Source of the DNA: Betaproteobacteria bacterium HGW-Betaproteobacteria-9
Lineage (GTDB): Bacteria; Pseudomonadota; Gammaproteobacteria; Burkholderiales; Burkholderiaceae_C
Direction of reading: 5' to 3'
Length of the DNA stretch: 64,000 bases
NCBI GenBank assembly: GCA_002842215.1
Contig: PHCC01000014.1
Coordinates: 1-64,000 of the forward strand
The notes under the pieces: model-generated
Databases searched by the model: none
The model's input: only the letters and a program-made list of their open reading frames with translations
Told to the model about the DNA's origin: nothing
In this document: positions 8,996 to 18,687 of the stretch, in pieces
Layout of the letters: each line of letters begins with the position of its first letter
Numbering within the stretch: the first letter of the stretch is position 1
Made by a program: the position numbers and the translations under genes

Positions 8996-9672
8996 CAGGC
9001 CAACGCCTTGCGCATGTCGTCGATGACGCTTTTGTAATCGGGCTTGCCAAAGATCGCGCTGCCGGCCACGAAGGTGTCGGCGCCCGCGTCGGCCACGCGG
9101 CGGATGTTGTCGGCCTTGATGCCACCGTCCACTTCGAGGCGGATGTCCTTGCCCGAGGCTTCGATGCGCTTCCTGGCCGCTTCGATCTTGCGCAGCGCGG
9201 AGTCGATGAAGCTCTGTCCGCCGAAACCCGGGTTGACGCTCATGATCAGGATCAGATCGATGTCCTCAATCACCCAGTCCAGCACGTCCAGCGGCTGCGC
9301 GGGGTTGAAGGTCAGGCCGGCCTGGGCGCCCTTGGCCTTGATGGCCTGCACGCTGCGGTGCACGTGCGCGCTGGCGTCGGGGTGGAAGCTCACCAGGTCG
9401 GCGCCAGCGTCGATGAAGGCGCCAGCGAGCGCGTCCACTGGCTGGATCATCAGGTGCACGTCGATCGGCACGGGCGTGCCGTCGGGTCGCTTCGCGTGGG
9501 GTTTCAGCGCCTGGCAGACCATGGGCCCGAAGGTCAGGTTGGGCACATAGTGGTTGTCCATCACATCGAAGTGGATCCAGTCGGCGCCGGCGGCGATGAC
9601 GTTTTTCACTTCTTCGCCCAGGCGGGCGAAGTCGGCGGAGAGGATGGACGGGGCGATGCGGTAGGTGGTCAT
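8995..9672 (-). CDS. rpe: Ribulose-phosphate 3-epimerase
   Basis: 225 aa TIM-barrel enzyme that interconverts ribulose-5-phosphate and xylulose-5-phosphate. Signature segments are [57 protein letters not shown] and LEVDGGI, with the metal ligands and catalytic Asps in place. The ATG at 9672 gives [11 protein letters not shown]; the open frame continues upstream over the apaG start on the other strand without similarity. Coupled to gph. Confidence 0.97.
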   Translation of the reverse strand: MTTYRIAPSILSADFARLGEEVKNVIAAGADWIHFDVMDNHYVPNLTFGPMVCQALKPHAKRPDGTPVPIDVHLMIQPVDALAGAFIDAGADLVSFHPDASAHVHRSVQAIKAKGAQAGLTFNPAQPLDVLDWVIEDIDLILIMSVNPGFGGQSFIDSALRKIEAARKRIEASGKDIRLEVDGGIKADNIRRVADAGADTFVAGSAIFGKPDYKSVIDDMRKALA

Positions 9673-9757
9673 GGCGCGTGGAGGGGTTGGAAACAGGACT
9701 GGCGCCGATTTTCGCAGGCCCGGCAAGGATTTGCCGCGCCGCGTTAACATGCCGCTC

Positions 9758-10159
9758 ATGTCGAAATACCAGTTGACCTGCGAGGTCGAACCCCAGTACC
9801 TGAGCGAGCAGTCCACGCCCGACGAGGACCTCTACGCCTTCGCGTACACCATCACCATCACCAACACCGGAGATGTGACGGCGCAGCTGATCTCGCGCCA
9901 CTGGATCATCGACGACGCCCGGGGCCACACCGAAGAGGTCAAAGGCCTGGGTGTGGTGGGCAACCAGCCGCTGCTGCGCCCCGGCGAATCGTTCCAGTAC
10001 ACCAGCGGCACGCGCCTGCACACACCCAACGGCACCATGCGGGGCAGTTTTTTCTGCGTCGCCGAAGACGGCGAGCGGTTTGAGGCCCCGGTGCCCGAAT
10101 TTGCGCTCAGCGCCAGCGCTTCCGACACGGGTCCGGGCACGGCCCGCGTGCTCCACTGA
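9758..10159 (+). CDS. apaG: ApaG/CorD domain protein
   Basis: 133 aa immunoglobulin-like fold protein of the ApaG family (named for linkage with the Ap4A hydrolase apaH in enterics; role not well defined). It shows [20 protein letters not shown], the [15 protein letters not shown] loop and the GTMRGSFFC strand. The ATG at 9758 ([14 protein letters not shown]) is taken as the start by family convention; an in-frame ATG three codons earlier at 9749 is equally possible, and neither has a clear ribosome binding site. apaH is not adjacent. Confidence 0.9.
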   Translation: MSKYQLTCEVEPQYLSEQSTPDEDLYAFAYTITITNTGDVTAQLISRHWIIDDARGHTEEVKGLGVVGNQPLLRPGESFQYTSGTRLHTPNGTMRGSFFCVAEDGERFEAPVPEFALSASASDTGPGTARVLH

Positions 10160-10208
10160 GCACCGCCGGCCGCGGCGCCGGCCAGCGGGCGCCCTCCCCG
10201 ATGCTTTC

Positions 10209-12434
10209 ATGACGCTCACCGAACTGCTCGACACGCTGGACCCCGAGGCGCCCATGGCCCGGCGCCATCTCTGGCTGATGGACGCCCTGCGCTGGGTGCG
10301 CGGCGAAGCCGAAGACCCTCAGGCCAGCGTGGGGCGCGTGCGCCAGCTGCTGGCCACGGTCCGTGAAGACCCTGCCTGGCTGACCCGCTGGCACCGCTGG
10401 TGGGCCCGTTTCCTGCAGACGGTGGACCTCACGCCGCTGCTGGCCGACTTCGGCTTTGCCCCGCGCACGGCCTTCCTGAGCGAACTCGGTCACCGCCTGC
10501 GCCGCAAGCTGCTGCCCGGCACCCCTGAAACCAGCGACATCACCGACCTGTTCGGGCTTTTGCTGCCGAGCCGCTTTGACGTGCGCTGGCTGCAGGCACT
10601 GGACACCCGTACACTGGAAGAGCTCCGCCAGGTGCTGCTCAGCGACGCCCCCGCGGCGCCCGATCCGCAGGTCCCGACACACTGGCAGGCGACCCTGCTG
10701 GATGCGCTCGTCTTTTGTGTGGGCCAGGTCAGCGCCACCGGTTTCGCCAGCGAAATCCGCGGCCGCATGAGCCACGAGGAGCGGGCCCGGCGCGCCTTTC
10801 ACGCCCTGCCGGTGCAGGTCGAGGCCGTGCGCCGCAGCGCCCTGCGCCACGGCGCGCGCAGCGGCCAGGTACGCCACGAGGTGAACAAACTGCGCCGGCA
10901 GCTCGATGTGTGCCGCGTCGCGGCCCAGTCGGTCTATGCGCACCTGGACGAACACGGGGTGTCGGTCGGCATCGTGTTCCGGCTGCGGCAGGTGGCCGAA
11001 CGCATCCTGCGCATCCAGCAGCTGCTTGACTGCATGCTCGCCGACCAACCCGACCGGGCCACGGCCGCACTGCTGGCCGATCTGGCCCTGCTCGGACAGG
11101 ACAACCGCAGCATCCGGGCGCTGGTGGCCCACAGCTCCGGCCTCACTGCGGCCAAGGTGGCCGAACGCAGCGCCGAAACCGGCGAGCGCTACATCACCCG
11201 CAACGCCGCCGAGTACCGCCAGATGCTGGGCATGGCCGCTGGCGGCGGCGCTGTCCTGGGGTTGACGACCTGGGCCAAGTTCGGCCTCGTCGCGCTGTCG
11301 CTCTCGGCCTTCTGGGCCGGCTTCGCGGCCGGTTTGAACTACGCGCTGTCCTTCGTGCTGATCCAGTTGCTGCACTTCACTGTGGCCACCAAACAGCCCG
11401 CCGTGACCGCGCCGGCCATGGTCGCCAAGCTGCGCGACATCCACCAGCGCGGTGCGGTGCGGCGCTTTGTGGACGAGGTGGCCCACCTGTTCCGCTCGCA
11501 GGTTGCGGCCATCCTGGGCAACGTCGGCCTGGTGGTACCGGTGGTGGTGCTGATCAGCGTCGCGTTGGTGCAGGCCACGGGCGCACCCATGATCGATGCG
11601 GACCAGGCCGCCCACGTGGTGGCGTCGCTGCACCTGCTCGGCCCGAGTCTGCTGTTTGCGGCGTTCACCGGCGTGCTGCTGTTCGCCTCCAGCATCATCG
11701 CCGGCTGGGTCGAGAACTGGTTTGTCTACTACCGCCTCGACTCCGCCATCCGCTACAACCCGCGTTTCACGCGCGCGCTGGGTGCCGGGCGCGCTGCACG
11801 CTGGGCGAAGTTTTTCCGCGACAACATCTCCGGCCTGGCTGCCAACATCTCGCTGGGCTTCATGCTCGGCCTGGTGCCGGCTTTTGCCCAGTTCTTCGGC
11901 CTCGGGCTCGACATCCGCCACGTGACCCTGGCCGCCGGTCAGCTCGCAGCAGCCGCGGTCACGCTGGGATCGGCGGCGCTGGTCGACCCCGGCTTCTGGT
12001 GGGCGGTCGCCGGCGTGGTGGCCATCGGACCGCTGAACCTGGTCGTCAGCTTCTACCTCGCGTTCCGCCTCGCCCTGAAGGCGCAGAACATCAACGACGT
12101 CAACCGCAGCCTGATCCACCTCGCCCTGCGCCGCCGCCTGCGCAGCCATCCGCTGGGGTTCTTCCTGCCCCCGCGCACCGAGGTCGCACCGCCGGCCGAA
12201 GACGTCAGCGACATCGAAGCCGCCTGGACCGCCGACACCCGGCGCGACGCCATGGACGAAGCCAGCCGGCGCTGGGCCGAGGCCTACCTGGCGCGCACGG
12301 CCGACGGCAACGCACCCGCCGACGACCCCTGGGAGCGCGGCATCACCAGCCCGAACGCTGCGGCTGCCGGCACAACCGAGGTGCCCGCCACGGGCGGCGC
12401 ATCGGCGCGCCAGACCGACCCGAGCACCCCATGA
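10209..12434 (+). CDS. Gcr/SpecificRecomb family membrane protein (annotated elsewhere as site-specific recombinase)
   Basis: 741 aa, matching the betaproteobacterial family labelled 'site-specific recombinase, Gcr' (SpecificRecomb domain). The N-terminal 340 residues are helical and charged; residues about 345-640 contain several strong hydrophobic segments (for example AILGNVGLVVPVVVLISVAL). I see neither a tyrosine-recombinase R-H-R-Y set nor a serine-recombinase motif, so the membrane protein reading is safer than the family name. The stop overlaps the thiL ATG (ATGA at 12431), so the two are co-translated. Confidence 0.8.
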   Translation: MTLTELLDTLDPEAPMARRHLWLMDALRWVRGEAEDPQASVGRVRQLLATVREDPAWLTRWHRWWARFLQTVDLTPLLADFGFAPRTAFLSELGHRLRRKLLPGTPETSDITDLFGLLLPSRFDVRWLQALDTRTLEELRQVLLSDAPAAPDPQVPTHWQATLLDALVFCVGQVSATGFASEIRGRMSHEERARRAFHALPVQVEAVRRSALRHGARSGQVRHEVNKLRRQLDVCRVAAQSVYAHLDEHGVSVGIVFRLRQVAERILRIQQLLDCMLADQPDRATAALLADLALLGQDNRSIRALVAHSSGLTAAKVAERSAETGERYITRNAAEYRQMLGMAAGGGAVLGLTTWAKFGLVALSLSAFWAGFAAGLNYALSFVLIQLLHFTVATKQPAVTAPAMVAKLRDIHQRGAVRRFVDEVAHLFRSQVAAILGNVGLVVPVVVLISVALVQATGAPMIDADQAAHVVASLHLLGPSLLFAAFTGVLLFASSIIAGWVENWFVYYRLDSAIRYNPRFTRALGAGRAARWAKFFRDNISGLAANISLGFMLGLVPAFAQFFGLGLDIRHVTLAAGQLAAAAVTLGSAALVDPGFWWAVAGVVAIGPLNLVVSFYLAFRLALKAQNINDVNRSLIHLALRRRLRSHPLGFFLPPRTEVAPPAEDVSDIEAAWTADTRRDAMDEASRRWAEAYLARTADGNAPADDPWERGITSPNAAAAGTTEVPATGGASARQTDPSTP

Positions 12435-13441
12435 CACCCCGCGAACCCGAAACGGTCTCCGCCGGTGGCGAGTTCGACCTCATCCGGCGGCACTTCCAGC
12501 GCGCCGCGTCGCCCGTGCCCACCGCCGTTGCGCTGGGCATCGGCGACGACTGCGCCCTGCTGCAGCCCAGCCCCGGATGCCTGCTCGCCATCTCCAGCGA
12601 CATGCTGGTCGAGGGTGTGCACTTCTTTCCTGACGCAACGCCGGAGGCGCTTGGCCACAAGGCCCTGGCCGTCAACCTCAGCGACCTCGCGGCCATGGGC
12701 GCGCGCCCGCTGGGCTTCACGCTCGCGCTAGCCCTGCCCCGGGTGGACGACGCCTGGCTCACGGCGTTCTCGCGCGGTCTCTTCGCACTGGCCGACGCCC
12801 ACGCCTGCCCGCTGGTCGGCGGCGACACCACACGCGGACCGCTCAACCTCTGCATCACCATCTTCGGCGAGCTGCGGCCGGGCGAGGCGCTGCGGCGCGA
12901 CGCGGCGCAGGCGGGCGACGACCTCTACCTCAGCGGTGCGGTCGGTGAGGCCCGGCTGGCGCTGGAACTGCTGCGGGGCACGCCCTGGGCCACCACCCAC
13001 AGTGCACCCGGTGCCCTGTCCCGGCTGCGCGAACGGCTGGAGCGTCCGGCGCCCCGCCTCGCGCTCGGCCAGGCGCTGGCGGGCCTGGCCCACGCCGCCA
13101 TCGACGTGAGCGATGGTCTCGCGGGCGATCTCGGCCACATCCTGCGTGCCAGCCATGTCGGTGCGCACCTGGAACTGGCGGCCCTGCCCCTGCCTCCCGA
13201 CCTGGCGGGCCTGCCCGAGGACCGGCGGCTCGAATGCCTGCTGCATGGGGGCGACGACTACGAACTGCTGTTCACGGCGGCGCCCGGTGATCGGGAGCGG
13301 GTGCAAGCCGCGGCCCGCGCCAGCCAGACGCCGGTGCACCGCATCGGCTGCATCACGCCCGACGCCGGTCAACTGCACCTGATCGGCACGCAGGGCCAGA
13401 CCGTGACCGTGCCCACCCGCGGGTTCGACCACTTCGCCTGA
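12431..13441 (+). CDS. thiL: Thiamine-monophosphate kinase
   Basis: 336 aa; phosphorylates thiamine monophosphate to thiamine diphosphate. ThiL landmarks are FDLIRRHF near the N-terminus, GIGDDCALL, SSDMLVEGVHF, NLSDLAAMGA, VGGDTTRG, AAIDVSDGLAGDL and HGGDDYELLFT. It is translationally coupled to the upstream membrane protein gene and followed 48 bases later by pgpA, the common thiL-pgpA order. Confidence 0.96.
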   Translation: MTPREPETVSAGGEFDLIRRHFQRAASPVPTAVALGIGDDCALLQPSPGCLLAISSDMLVEGVHFFPDATPEALGHKALAVNLSDLAAMGARPLGFTLALALPRVDDAWLTAFSRGLFALADAHACPLVGGDTTRGPLNLCITIFGELRPGEALRRDAAQAGDDLYLSGAVGEARLALELLRGTPWATTHSAPGALSRLRERLERPAPRLALGQALAGLAHAAIDVSDGLAGDLGHILRASHVGAHLELAALPLPPDLAGLPEDRRLECLLHGGDDYELLFTAAPGDRERVQAAARASQTPVHRIGCITPDAGQLHLIGTQGQTVTVPTRGFDHFA

Positions 13442-13489
13442 CCGCGCTCCCGGGCCGCCGGCACCGCGCCCGCGTTCCATAATCGGTCC

Positions 13490-14047
13490 ATGATGGTTGA
13501 CACCGATCTCCCCCCGCCTGAGACCCCCGCGCGGCCCGCCACCGAACCCGCCCCGATGGCGCGCCCAACCCTGCGTTTTCTGTTCGCCCACCCGGCGCAT
13601 TTCATCGCCCTCGGCGCGGGTTCGGGGCTGGCCCGCTGGGCCCCCGGCACCGTGGGCACCCTCTGGGCCTGGGCCGTGTTCGCCTTGCTGCAGCCCTCGA
13701 TGTCCCACGCCGGCTGGGCCACCCTCATCGGGCTGGGCACGCTGATCGGCTGGTGGGCCTGCACCGTGACCGCGGTGCACATGCGCATCGCCGATTCGGG
13801 CCACATCGTCTGGGACGAAGTGGTCGCCTTCTGGCTGGTGCTCTGGATCGTGTCGCCCACCAGCTTCTGGGGCCAGCTCTACGCGTTTGTCTTGTTCCGC
13901 GTGTTCGATGCCGTGAAGATCGGCCCCATGGCCTGGGCCGACCGGACCTTCAAGGGCTTCGGCCCGCGCGGCGGCTTCGGCATCCTGCTCGACGATTTTG
14001 CGGCGGCGCTCTGCACGCTGCTGGTGATCGCGATGTGGAGGTTTTGA
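13490..14047 (+). CDS. pgpA: Phosphatidylglycerophosphatase A
   Basis: 185 aa integral membrane lipid phosphatase that converts PGP to phosphatidylglycerol. The family core [36 protein letters not shown] and [20 protein letters not shown] is complete, with four hydrophobic segments. A Pro-rich N-terminal tail of about 22 residues precedes the core; an internal ATG at 13556 would skip it. It ends one base before the GTG of the next gene. Confidence 0.93.
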   Translation: MMVDTDLPPPETPARPATEPAPMARPTLRFLFAHPAHFIALGAGSGLARWAPGTVGTLWAWAVFALLQPSMSHAGWATLIGLGTLIGWWACTVTAVHMRIADSGHIVWDEVVAFWLVLWIVSPTSFWGQLYAFVLFRVFDAVKIGPMAWADRTFKGFGPRGGFGILLDDFAAALCTLLVIAMWRF

Positions 14048-14048
14048 C

Positions 14049-14528
14049 GTGTCCTCCATTTCCTCATTGGTCGAACAACTGGCCACCGCACTCAAGGCGC
14101 GCGGCCAGATGATGGCCACGGCCGAGAGCTGCACCGGTGGTCTCATCGCAGGCGCCTGCACCGAACTCAGTGGCTCCAGCGACTGGTTCGAACGCGGCTT
14201 CGTGACCTATTCCAACGCCGCCAAGACCGAGCTGCTGGGCGTGCCAGCGGTGTTGATCGAGGCGCACGGCGCGGTGAGCGAACCGGTGGCGAGGGCCATG
14301 GCGGCAGGGGCTTTGGCCCATGCCCATGCGCACTGGGCGGTGGCCGTGACCGGTGTCGCCGGCCCCACCGGCGGCAGCCCCGAAAAACCGGTGGGCACCG
14401 TGTGGTTCGGCTGGGGCACGCCAACTGGCGTGTTCACCGAACACCGCCACTTCGACGGTGACCGCGCCGCCGTGCGCCAGGCCACCGTCGCTCACGCCCT
14501 GGCCGGTTTGCTGCAGCGCCTGGCCTGA
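14049..14528 (+). CDS. pncC: Nicotinamide-nucleotide amidohydrolase (CinA C-terminal domain family)
   Basis: 159 aa stand-alone CinA C-terminal domain. The motifs [44 protein letters not shown] and [20 protein letters not shown] are typical of PncC, which deamidates NMN to recycle NAD. The start is a GTG at 14049, one base after the pgpA stop, so it ends a thiL-pgpA-pncC operon. The MoCF-like N-terminal domain of full CinA is absent. Confidence 0.92.
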   Translation: MSSISSLVEQLATALKARGQMMATAESCTGGLIAGACTELSGSSDWFERGFVTYSNAAKTELLGVPAVLIEAHGAVSEPVARAMAAGALAHAHAHWAVAVTGVAGPTGGSPEKPVGTVWFGWGTPTGVFTEHRHFDGDRAAVRQATVAHALAGLLQRLA

Positions 14529-14534
14529 CGCCTC

Positions 14535-15698
14535 TCAAGCCTTGGGCGGCAGGATGTGTGCGTCGACCCCTCGCCGCGGAGCCGGCCCCACCGGTGGCGC
14601 GTAACCGAGGCGTGCCCACATCTGCACCGTGTGGCTCGCCGGAGGTGCGGCCAGCAGCCCGTGGATCGCGGCGTAGGGGCCCGCCTGCTCCGGATACTCC
14701 TCCAGCGCCTGTTGCAAGGGGTGCATGGACAGGCCCTGGGCCGTCGCTGCCAGTTGCGCCCGCACGTAGGCCCGACCCGCGTTGATCTGGGTAGCGCGGT
14801 CGTTGCCCTCGGTCACCATCCAGAAAAACGCCGGCGTGCTGGCCAGCTTGGCGTTGAAGTCGTCGATTTGACCGCGCAGCGCCATGCTGTCCGGCGCCGA
14901 CGCTTGGCTGCGATCGAACAAGCCCAGCGCGGTGATGGCGCGCAGCAGCGGATCGTTGATGGCGATGCCGTCGCGGTGCTGCGTGATCTCCCGGGGACCG
15001 ATGCGCAGCACCTGGTAAGACTCCAGCAGCGTGCGCGGCGTGCTCATCTCGATGCGCCAGGCTTCCATGGCGATGGCCCGGTGGCGCTGCAGCAGCTCGG
15101 GTTGTGCGCCGTCGATGAACCCCACGCGCATCCCGTGGGACGCCACGCTCGCCGCCACGGCCTGCACCGCGGCGGCCTCGGGCGCCCGTTGTTCGTAGGC
15201 CTCGCGGTTGGTGTGGCGGTGGAAGATCTGGGCAAACAGCGGATCGGGCCGCACCGATGCGTCGGGCACCAGGCGCAGCCGCGCCGTCGGCCGACCATCC
15301 ACCGAGCGCGCATCAAAAACGCCCTGAGGGAACAGCTCGATCTCGGCCCGCAAACCCCGCTTTCGCGCGGCCAGATCGAGCAGCTCCAGAAACGTGCCCT
15401 GGCTCATCATCATCTGGCGCCCAAACGGGTCGGTCTCGGGCAACAGGCGGGTTCGGTCCAGGAACAGCGTGATCTGGCCGACCACACCCAGATCCACCAG
15501 CCAGGACTGCAGGTTGTGCGAATGCGGCGCCAGCACCGCGTGCGCCAGCAGCCAGCGCCGCACGTCACCGGTTTCCTGCGGGGGCGTCCAGGCCTGCAGG
15601 GCCTCGGACGGCAGCTCGGCGCTGCAACCCGCCACGCCGGCGGTGGCGGCCAGCACCACACCACCCCCGGCGATCCGGACAAACTGTCTGCGTTGCAT
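14535..15698 (-). CDS. Tat-secreted nitroreductase-like protein (Acg family)
   Basis: 387 aa. The N-terminus RRQFVRIAGGGVVLAATAG carries a twin-arginine motif and runs into VAGC, a lipobox, so it is predicted to be a Tat-exported lipoprotein. The body has the Acg-type nitroreductase pattern: HSHNLQSW near the N-terminus, LDLAARKRGL, a central HRHTNRE and a MHPLQQALEE end. Family members bind flavin, and some Acg proteins lack reductase activity. Divergent to a LysR regulator, which likely controls it. Confidence 0.75.
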   Translation of the reverse strand: MQRRQFVRIAGGGVVLAATAGVAGCSAELPSEALQAWTPPQETGDVRRWLLAHAVLAPHSHNLQSWLVDLGVVGQITLFLDRTRLLPETDPFGRQMMMSQGTFLELLDLAARKRGLRAEIELFPQGVFDARSVDGRPTARLRLVPDASVRPDPLFAQIFHRHTNREAYEQRAPEAAAVQAVAASVASHGMRVGFIDGAQPELLQRHRAIAMEAWRIEMSTPRTLLESYQVLRIGPREITQHRDGIAINDPLLRAITALGLFDRSQASAPDSMALRGQIDDFNAKLASTPAFFWMVTEGNDRATQINAGRAYVRAQLAATAQGLSMHPLQQALEEYPEQAGPYAAIHGLLAAPPASHTVQMWARLGYAPPVGPAPRRGVDAHILPPKA

Positions 15699-15756
15699 GA
15701 AGAACCTCCTGTCGGGCCAGAGCCCGGATCGATGGCCTCGCGCGGAAGCCGTGGTC

Positions 15757-15788
15757 CATTGTGGAACCCGGGGAGCGCCCGCACAATG
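15757..15788. promoter_or_regulatory. Inverted repeat in the nitroreductase/LysR divergent region
   Basis: CATTGTG (15757-15763) and CACAATG (15782-15788) are a perfect 7-bp inverted repeat with an 18-bp spacer. It lies between the two divergent starts, 28 bases from the LysR ATG, where a LysR autoregulatory site would be expected. Confidence 0.4.
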
Positions 15789-15816
15789 CAGAAACCGGCG
15801 TACCAGCTATTCAGAC

Positions 15817-16704
15817 ATGAATACCCACCATTTCAACTGGAACCTTGTGCCGGCCTTTCTGGCGGCCCACGAACACGGCAGCCTGCTGGCCGCCGCCAGG
15901 GCTCTGGGCAGCAGCCAGCCCACCGTGGGCCGACACATCAGCGAGCTGGAGGCGCAGCTGGGCACGGTGCTGTTCGAGCGCACAGGCCGCGGCCTGGCGC
16001 CCACACCCGCCGGCCTGCGTCTGGCCGAAGCGGCGCGCGCCATGGAATCGGGCGCGCTGGCGCTGCTGAGCAGCGTGGGCGCGTCACGGTCCACGCTCGA
16101 AGGCACGGTGCGGATTTCGGCCAGCCAGCCCGTCGCCTGCGTGCTGCTGCCGCCGCTGCTGGCCCAGATGCGCCAGACCCTGCCCGGTATCCAGGTGGAA
16201 CTCGTCGCCAGCAACGCGGTGAGCAACCTGCTGCGCCGCGAGGCCGACATCGCGCTGCGCATGGTGCGCCCCGTTCAGGCCTCGCTGGTGGCGCGGCGCA
16301 TTGGCCAGGTGGGTCTGAGCGCCTGCGCGCACCGCGACTACCTGGCCCGCCGCGGCACACCGGCCGAACCCGCCGACCTGCTGCAACACGACCTCGTGGG
16401 CAACGACCAGGTGATGGACATCCAGCGCGGATTTGCCGCCCTCGGGCACGACGTGCCACGCGAACGCCTCGTGCTGCGCACCGACGACCTGATGGCCTAC
16501 TGGAGCGCGGTGCGCGCGGGACTGGGCATTGGCTTTGTGGCCGATTACCTGCTGCGCACCGACCCGGCGGTGCAGCGCGTGCTGCCGCAGTTGCGCATCC
16601 CGCCACTGCCGATCTGGCTCACGGTGCACCGCGAGATCCGCAGCAGCGCGCGCATCCGCGCCGTGTACGATTTCCTCGCACAGACCGTGCCACAGACCCT
16701 CTGA
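15817..16704 (+). CDS. LysR-family transcriptional regulator
   Basis: 295 aa. The winged helix-turn-helix is at residues 4-63 (FLAAHEHGSLLAAARALGSSQPTVGRHISELE region), followed by a periplasmic-binding-like effector domain. It belongs to the CrgA-like subgroup that acts as a repressor or activator of a divergent gene. The divergent Tat nitroreductase is the obvious target. The ATG at 15817 is the first in frame with the HTH. Confidence 0.9.
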   Translation: MNTHHFNWNLVPAFLAAHEHGSLLAAARALGSSQPTVGRHISELEAQLGTVLFERTGRGLAPTPAGLRLAEAARAMESGALALLSSVGASRSTLEGTVRISASQPVACVLLPPLLAQMRQTLPGIQVELVASNAVSNLLRREADIALRMVRPVQASLVARRIGQVGLSACAHRDYLARRGTPAEPADLLQHDLVGNDQVMDIQRGFAALGHDVPRERLVLRTDDLMAYWSAVRAGLGIGFVADYLLRTDPAVQRVLPQLRIPPLPIWLTVHREIRSSARIRAVYDFLAQTVPQTL

Positions 16705-16715
16705 ACCACCACCCC

Positions 16716-17861
16716 ATGGCCGAACCCTTCAAGAACCTCATCAACGCCGGCACGGTCGCCCGCGCCGGGCAACACCTGCAGCGCGTCTGGCCCGGTTTCG
16801 ACCGCCCGCGCTTCGAACAATCCGCCGGCCACGGTCTGGAAGCCCTCGAATTCAAGGCCCGCGCCATGCAGCTCGCCGATGCCCTCGAAGCCACGCTGCC
16901 CCCGGAATTCGGTACGGCAGCGGACCTGCTCGAAGCCAGCCTGGCGCCTCCGATTCCGCTCGATGCCCAAGGCGAACCGTCCGCGCTGAGCGCCGCCCAG
17001 AGCGATGCCGGTCTTTCTGGGTGGGTGGTCTGGTCCATGGGCGACTTCGTGGCGCGCCGCGGCATGGCCGATGTGCCGCGCGCCCTGCGCTGCCTGCACG
17101 CGCTCACGCAGCGGTTTTCGGCCGAGTTCGCGATCCGCCCTTTCATCCAGCGGCATCCCGACACCACCCTGACCACGATCAGCACCTGGGTGAACGACCC
17201 GAGCGCCCATGTGCGCCGGCTCGTGAGCGAAGGCAGCCGCCCGCGCCTGCCCTGGGGTCTGCGCCTGCAGGCGCTGGTGGCCGACCCGGCGCCCACCCTG
17301 CCCCTGCTGCGCGCCCTGCAGGACGACGACAGCGCCTATGTGCGTCGCAGCGTGGCCAACCACCTCAACGACATCGCCAAGGACCACCCCGAGCTCGTCG
17401 CCGACTGGGTGCGCGAACACCTGCGTGCCGCCAGCCCGGCGCGAACCGCCCTGTTGCGCCACGCCAGCCGCAGCCTGGTCAAACAGGGCCACGCGCCCAC
17501 CCTGTCCGCCTGGGGGCTTGGCCAGGGCCTGCAGGGCACGGTCTCGCTCGGCCTCTCGGCCACCCGCGCCGCGGTGGGCGGCGAGATCGCGCTGGCGGTC
17601 TCGCTGGCGTCCAGCAGCCCAGAGCCGCAGGACCTGCTGGTGGACTACGTGGTGCACCACGTGCGCGCCAACGGGTCCACCTCGCCCAAGGTGTTCAAGG
17701 GCTGGAAGCTCACGCTGGGCGCCCGCGAACAGCGCTCCCTGACCAAACGCCACAGCCTGCGCCCGGTCACCACGCGCGTGCTCTACCCCGGCCCGCACCG
17801 CATCGAACTGCAGGTGAACGGCCAGACGCTGGCCCAGGCGGTCTTTGAGCTGCTGAACTGA
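16716..17861 (+). CDS. DNA alkylation repair protein (AlkC/AlkD-like HEAT-repeat)
   Basis: 381 aa with helical HEAT-like repeats: GWVVWSMGDFVARRG, ALTQRFSAEFAIRPFI, ISTWVNDPSAHVRRLVSEGSRPRLPWG and DDSAYVRRSVANHLNDIAKDHP. The VRRLVSEGSRPRLPW block is typical of AlkC-type glycosylases that excise alkylated bases. The last 110 residues form a beta-rich domain as seen in AlkC-type fusions. It starts 11 bases after the LysR gene and may share its transcript. Confidence 0.82.
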   Translation: MAEPFKNLINAGTVARAGQHLQRVWPGFDRPRFEQSAGHGLEALEFKARAMQLADALEATLPPEFGTAADLLEASLAPPIPLDAQGEPSALSAAQSDAGLSGWVVWSMGDFVARRGMADVPRALRCLHALTQRFSAEFAIRPFIQRHPDTTLTTISTWVNDPSAHVRRLVSEGSRPRLPWGLRLQALVADPAPTLPLLRALQDDDSAYVRRSVANHLNDIAKDHPELVADWVREHLRAASPARTALLRHASRSLVKQGHAPTLSAWGLGQGLQGTVSLGLSATRAAVGGEIALAVSLASSSPEPQDLLVDYVVHHVRANGSTSPKVFKGWKLTLGAREQRSLTKRHSLRPVTTRVLYPGPHRIELQVNGQTLAQAVFELLN

Positions 17862-18068
17862 TCGCGCCGGTCGCCCCTCGGATCGGCCCACTCCGTGTGC
17901 AATGCGTCACACCGTTGACGCATACACACCCAAAAATGGCGCCTCCAAGGCCGGTTTTGTCACTTCTGACAGGTTGTCTGCGCCCCGCGTGGCCCGCGCC
18001 ACTAAGGTGACGGGTTGCACCCGCTGGCCCCAGGACCGGCGGCGGGTCCTTGTCACACACGCCACGCC

Positions 18069-18536
18069 ATGAGATTCCAGCAACTGCTTCAACGCCTGCC
18101 CTGGCTGCTCTCGTTCATGCCCAACCGTTCCGCGCGGGGGGTATCGCGTCTGTCCACGCCGGGCCCGACCACCGCCCTGCGGCCCGAGCGCCTCGACACC
18201 CAGGCAGCGGTCATTCACCACCTGGAATGGTGTGTGCTCTTCAACGAACACCTGGCGGTGGATTCGACCCAGACCCACCACATCAGGCCGCTGCCCGATG
18301 CGCACCACTGCGATCTCGGCCAGTGGCTGGCCCGGATGCACCCGCGCATGGCCGACCGGGACCCACGCTTTCTCGATCTGCAGCAGGAGCACCTCCGGCT
18401 TCACACCATGGCGTCTCAGGCGCTGGCGCTGGCCCGCAACAACCGCATGGCCCGCGCGAGCACCCTGCTCAACACCGAGTTCGAGCGCAGCCGCGCCAAA
18501 GTGCTGGCCCTGCTGCGCGAGATGCAGAGGGGCTGA
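18069..18536 (+). CDS. Stand-alone CZB (chemoreceptor zinc-binding) domain protein
   Basis: 155 aa. The CZB consensus HxxW ... CxLGxW ... HxxxH is complete: His51 and Trp54 (HLEW), Cys81 in CDLGQW, and His108/His112 (HLRLH), so zinc binding is expected. The N-terminal 40 residues are basic, with a weak hydrophobic run. CZB is usually fused to chemoreceptors or diguanylate cyclases; here it is alone, and no signalling partner is adjacent. Its stop is followed at once by copy 1 of the GC-rich repeat. Confidence 0.78.
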   Translation: MRFQQLLQRLPWLLSFMPNRSARGVSRLSTPGPTTALRPERLDTQAAVIHHLEWCVLFNEHLAVDSTQTHHIRPLPDAHHCDLGQWLARMHPRMADRDPRFLDLQQEHLRLHTMASQALALARNNRMARASTLLNTEFERSRAKVLALLREMQRG

Positions 18537-18538
18537 CA

Positions 18539-18625
18539 CCCCCCTGCGCCGCTGCGCGGCTTCCCCCCAGGGGGACCACGCCTTTGGCCCGGCGAAGCCG
18601 GTTCCTCGGCGTGTGCTGGAAGCAC
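18539..18625 (+). repeat. GC-rich intergenic repeat, copy 1
   Basis: Begins two bases after the CZB gene stop. Modules in order are CCCCCTGCGCCGCTGCGCGG, TTCCCCCCAGGGGG, then CCCGGCGAAGCCGG and a GTGTGCTGGAA end, each a small palindrome. The same modules recur at 26427-26512, 34709-34801 and 60851-60936. Confidence 0.75.
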
Positions 18626-18687
18626 GCCTGCGATGCGTCGAATAGAGGCAGCGCGCTACACACGGTGAGAGGTTGCTGCGTGCACGC

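Noticed and set aside
10209..12434. A functional site-specific recombinase
   Set aside because: The family label is Gcr recombinase, but the protein has multiple membrane helices and no tyrosine or serine recombinase catalytic set.
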